A DNA stretch of 64,000 bases from the NCBI RefSeq assembly GCF_022815605.1, contig NZ_JALGRP010000001.1, positions 281,715-345,714 on the forward strand, in the 5' to 3' direction. The position numbers were made by a program, and so were the translations under genes. The notes beneath the pieces are model-generated. The model made no database searches, was not told the DNA's origin, and was given only the letters and a program-made list of their open reading frames with translations. Shown here one piece after another: positions 63,473 to 64,000 of this stretch. Source of the stretch: Microbacterium sp. VKM Ac-2923. Lineage in GTDB: Bacteria; Actinomycetota; Actinomycetes; Actinomycetales; Microbacteriaceae. Positions within the stretch are counted from its first letter, which is position 1, and each line of letters starts with the position of its first letter.

Positions 63473-63955
63473 ATGACGAATGAGCCGCGACCGGCGGGGG
63501 TGACCCCGCCGGTCGCGGCCGTTTTCGCCTCCGTCGTCTTCATCGCGCTGTCGATCGCCGCGCTGGGGGTGGCCAGCCTCGTTCTGGATGCCGACGTCAT
63601 CCCCGTGCGGGGCCTCGGCGCCGTGCCCGGTGTGATCGGACAACTGGCGGCCCTCGGCTGCTTCGCCGGTGTTCTCCTGTGGGGGCTGCGCGCGCGTCCG
63701 CCGTCCTACCTCACTGCCGTCCCCTGCGCCGTCGGCGCGTACGTGGGCGAGGTGGTCGGTGTCGTGGTCGGCGCGCTGATCAGCGGCGCCGACCCGGCCC
63801 GTGGTGTCGCCGCCGCGGGCAGCGTCGCCCTGGGATTCGCCGGTCCCGTGGTGGCGGCGGCGGGCCTGGTGGCCGCGCTGTTCGGGGTGCTGCTCCTTCG
63901 CGCGCGGACGAACGGACCGCGGTGGGGCTGGGAAGACGACGACGACGCTCCGTGA
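63473..63955 (+). CDS. Small four-helix membrane protein
   Basis: A 160-residue protein with four hydrophobic segments (AAVFASVVFIALSIAALGVASLVL, GVIGQLAALGCFAGVLLWGL, AVGAYVGEVVGVVVGALISG, GPVVAAAGLVAALFGVLLL) and an acidic tail EDDDDAP. No family recognised. It begins 10 bases after the previous membrane gene stop, so it is probably co-transcribed with it. The remaining 45 bases of the window hold no gene start I can support. Confidence 0.72.
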   Translation: MTNEPRPAGVTPPVAAVFASVVFIALSIAALGVASLVLDADVIPVRGLGAVPGVIGQLAALGCFAGVLLWGLRARPPSYLTAVPCAVGAYVGEVVGVVVGALISGADPARGVAAAGSVALGFAGPVVAAAGLVAALFGVLLLRARTNGPRWGWEDDDDAP

Positions 63956-64000
63956 TGCCGTGCACCTCCTCGGCGCCTCGCTGCCTCGGCATCCCGGCCC

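Overview
The window is a 64-kb piece of a high-GC actinobacterial chromosome, most likely Microbacteriaceae and probably Microbacterium. The basis is gene content (DUF3072, DUF1304, DUF4916 and DUF6421 proteins, three copies of the small family I know as DUF7882, Lhr and Nei2), the actinobacterial form of RpoB/RpoC, and start regions in which a TANNNT -10 box lies 6-7 bases before the start codon. No rRNA, tRNA, CRISPR array, prophage or insertion sequence was recognised. Genes are densely packed on both strands. All domain calls come from reading the translated sequence; no database search was run.

Layout. 1-2.6 kb: 3' end of a class II aldolase, an ADP-dependent-type sugar kinase, and a convergent alpha/beta hydrolase. 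2.6-5.8 kb: DUF3072 protein, a divergent pair of MarR regulators, a small orphan gene, three DUF7882 paralogues in alternating orientation, and a 46-aa protein. 5.8-8 kb: small alarmone synthetase and two overlapping uncharacterised genes. 8-14.5 kb: glgX-treY-treZ, which turns glycogen or maltodextrin into trehalose, with a large palindrome between treY and treZ. 14.6-19.3 kb: TspO-like membrane protein, class I amidotransferase, a LysR effector-domain protein without HTH, DUF1304, a hexapeptide-repeat protein and Nei2 DNA glycosylase. 19.4-27.7 kb: Lhr helicase, ABC-F ATPase, esterase, NUDIX protein. 27.7-35.7 kb: M3 peptidase, threonine aldolase, SWIM-SNF2 helicase, MFS transporter. 35.7-40.5 kb: SDR and DUF6421 genes divergent from an Lrp regulator, then a NarL-type two-component pair. 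40.5-44.4 kb: GNAT, SRPBCC, ComB-like, SprT-like, TPR and spermidine-synthase-like proteins. 44.6-50.3 kb: complete peptide ABC importer (binding protein, two permeases, convergent fused double ATPase). 50.5-53.1 kb: 5-oxoprolinase PxpA and a fused PxpB-PxpC. 53.1-60.9 kb: rpoB-rpoC with promoter and terminators. 60.9-64 kb: two convergent related Cys-containing envelope proteins and two membrane proteins.

Main points of interest: (i) about twenty genes appear to be transcribed as leaderless mRNAs, and this rule corrects several starts; (ii) the word GGATGC/GCATCC recurs at high density and seems to override normal codon choice; (iii) a palindrome with alternative folds lies between treY and treZ; (iv) an Lrp-flanked DUF6421-SDR module has a possible HxxxH...E metal site; (v) two tandem hairpins with interchangeable arms separate the peptide-binding protein gene from its permeases; (vi) a LysR effector domain carries a basic AT-hook-like tail in place of the HTH.
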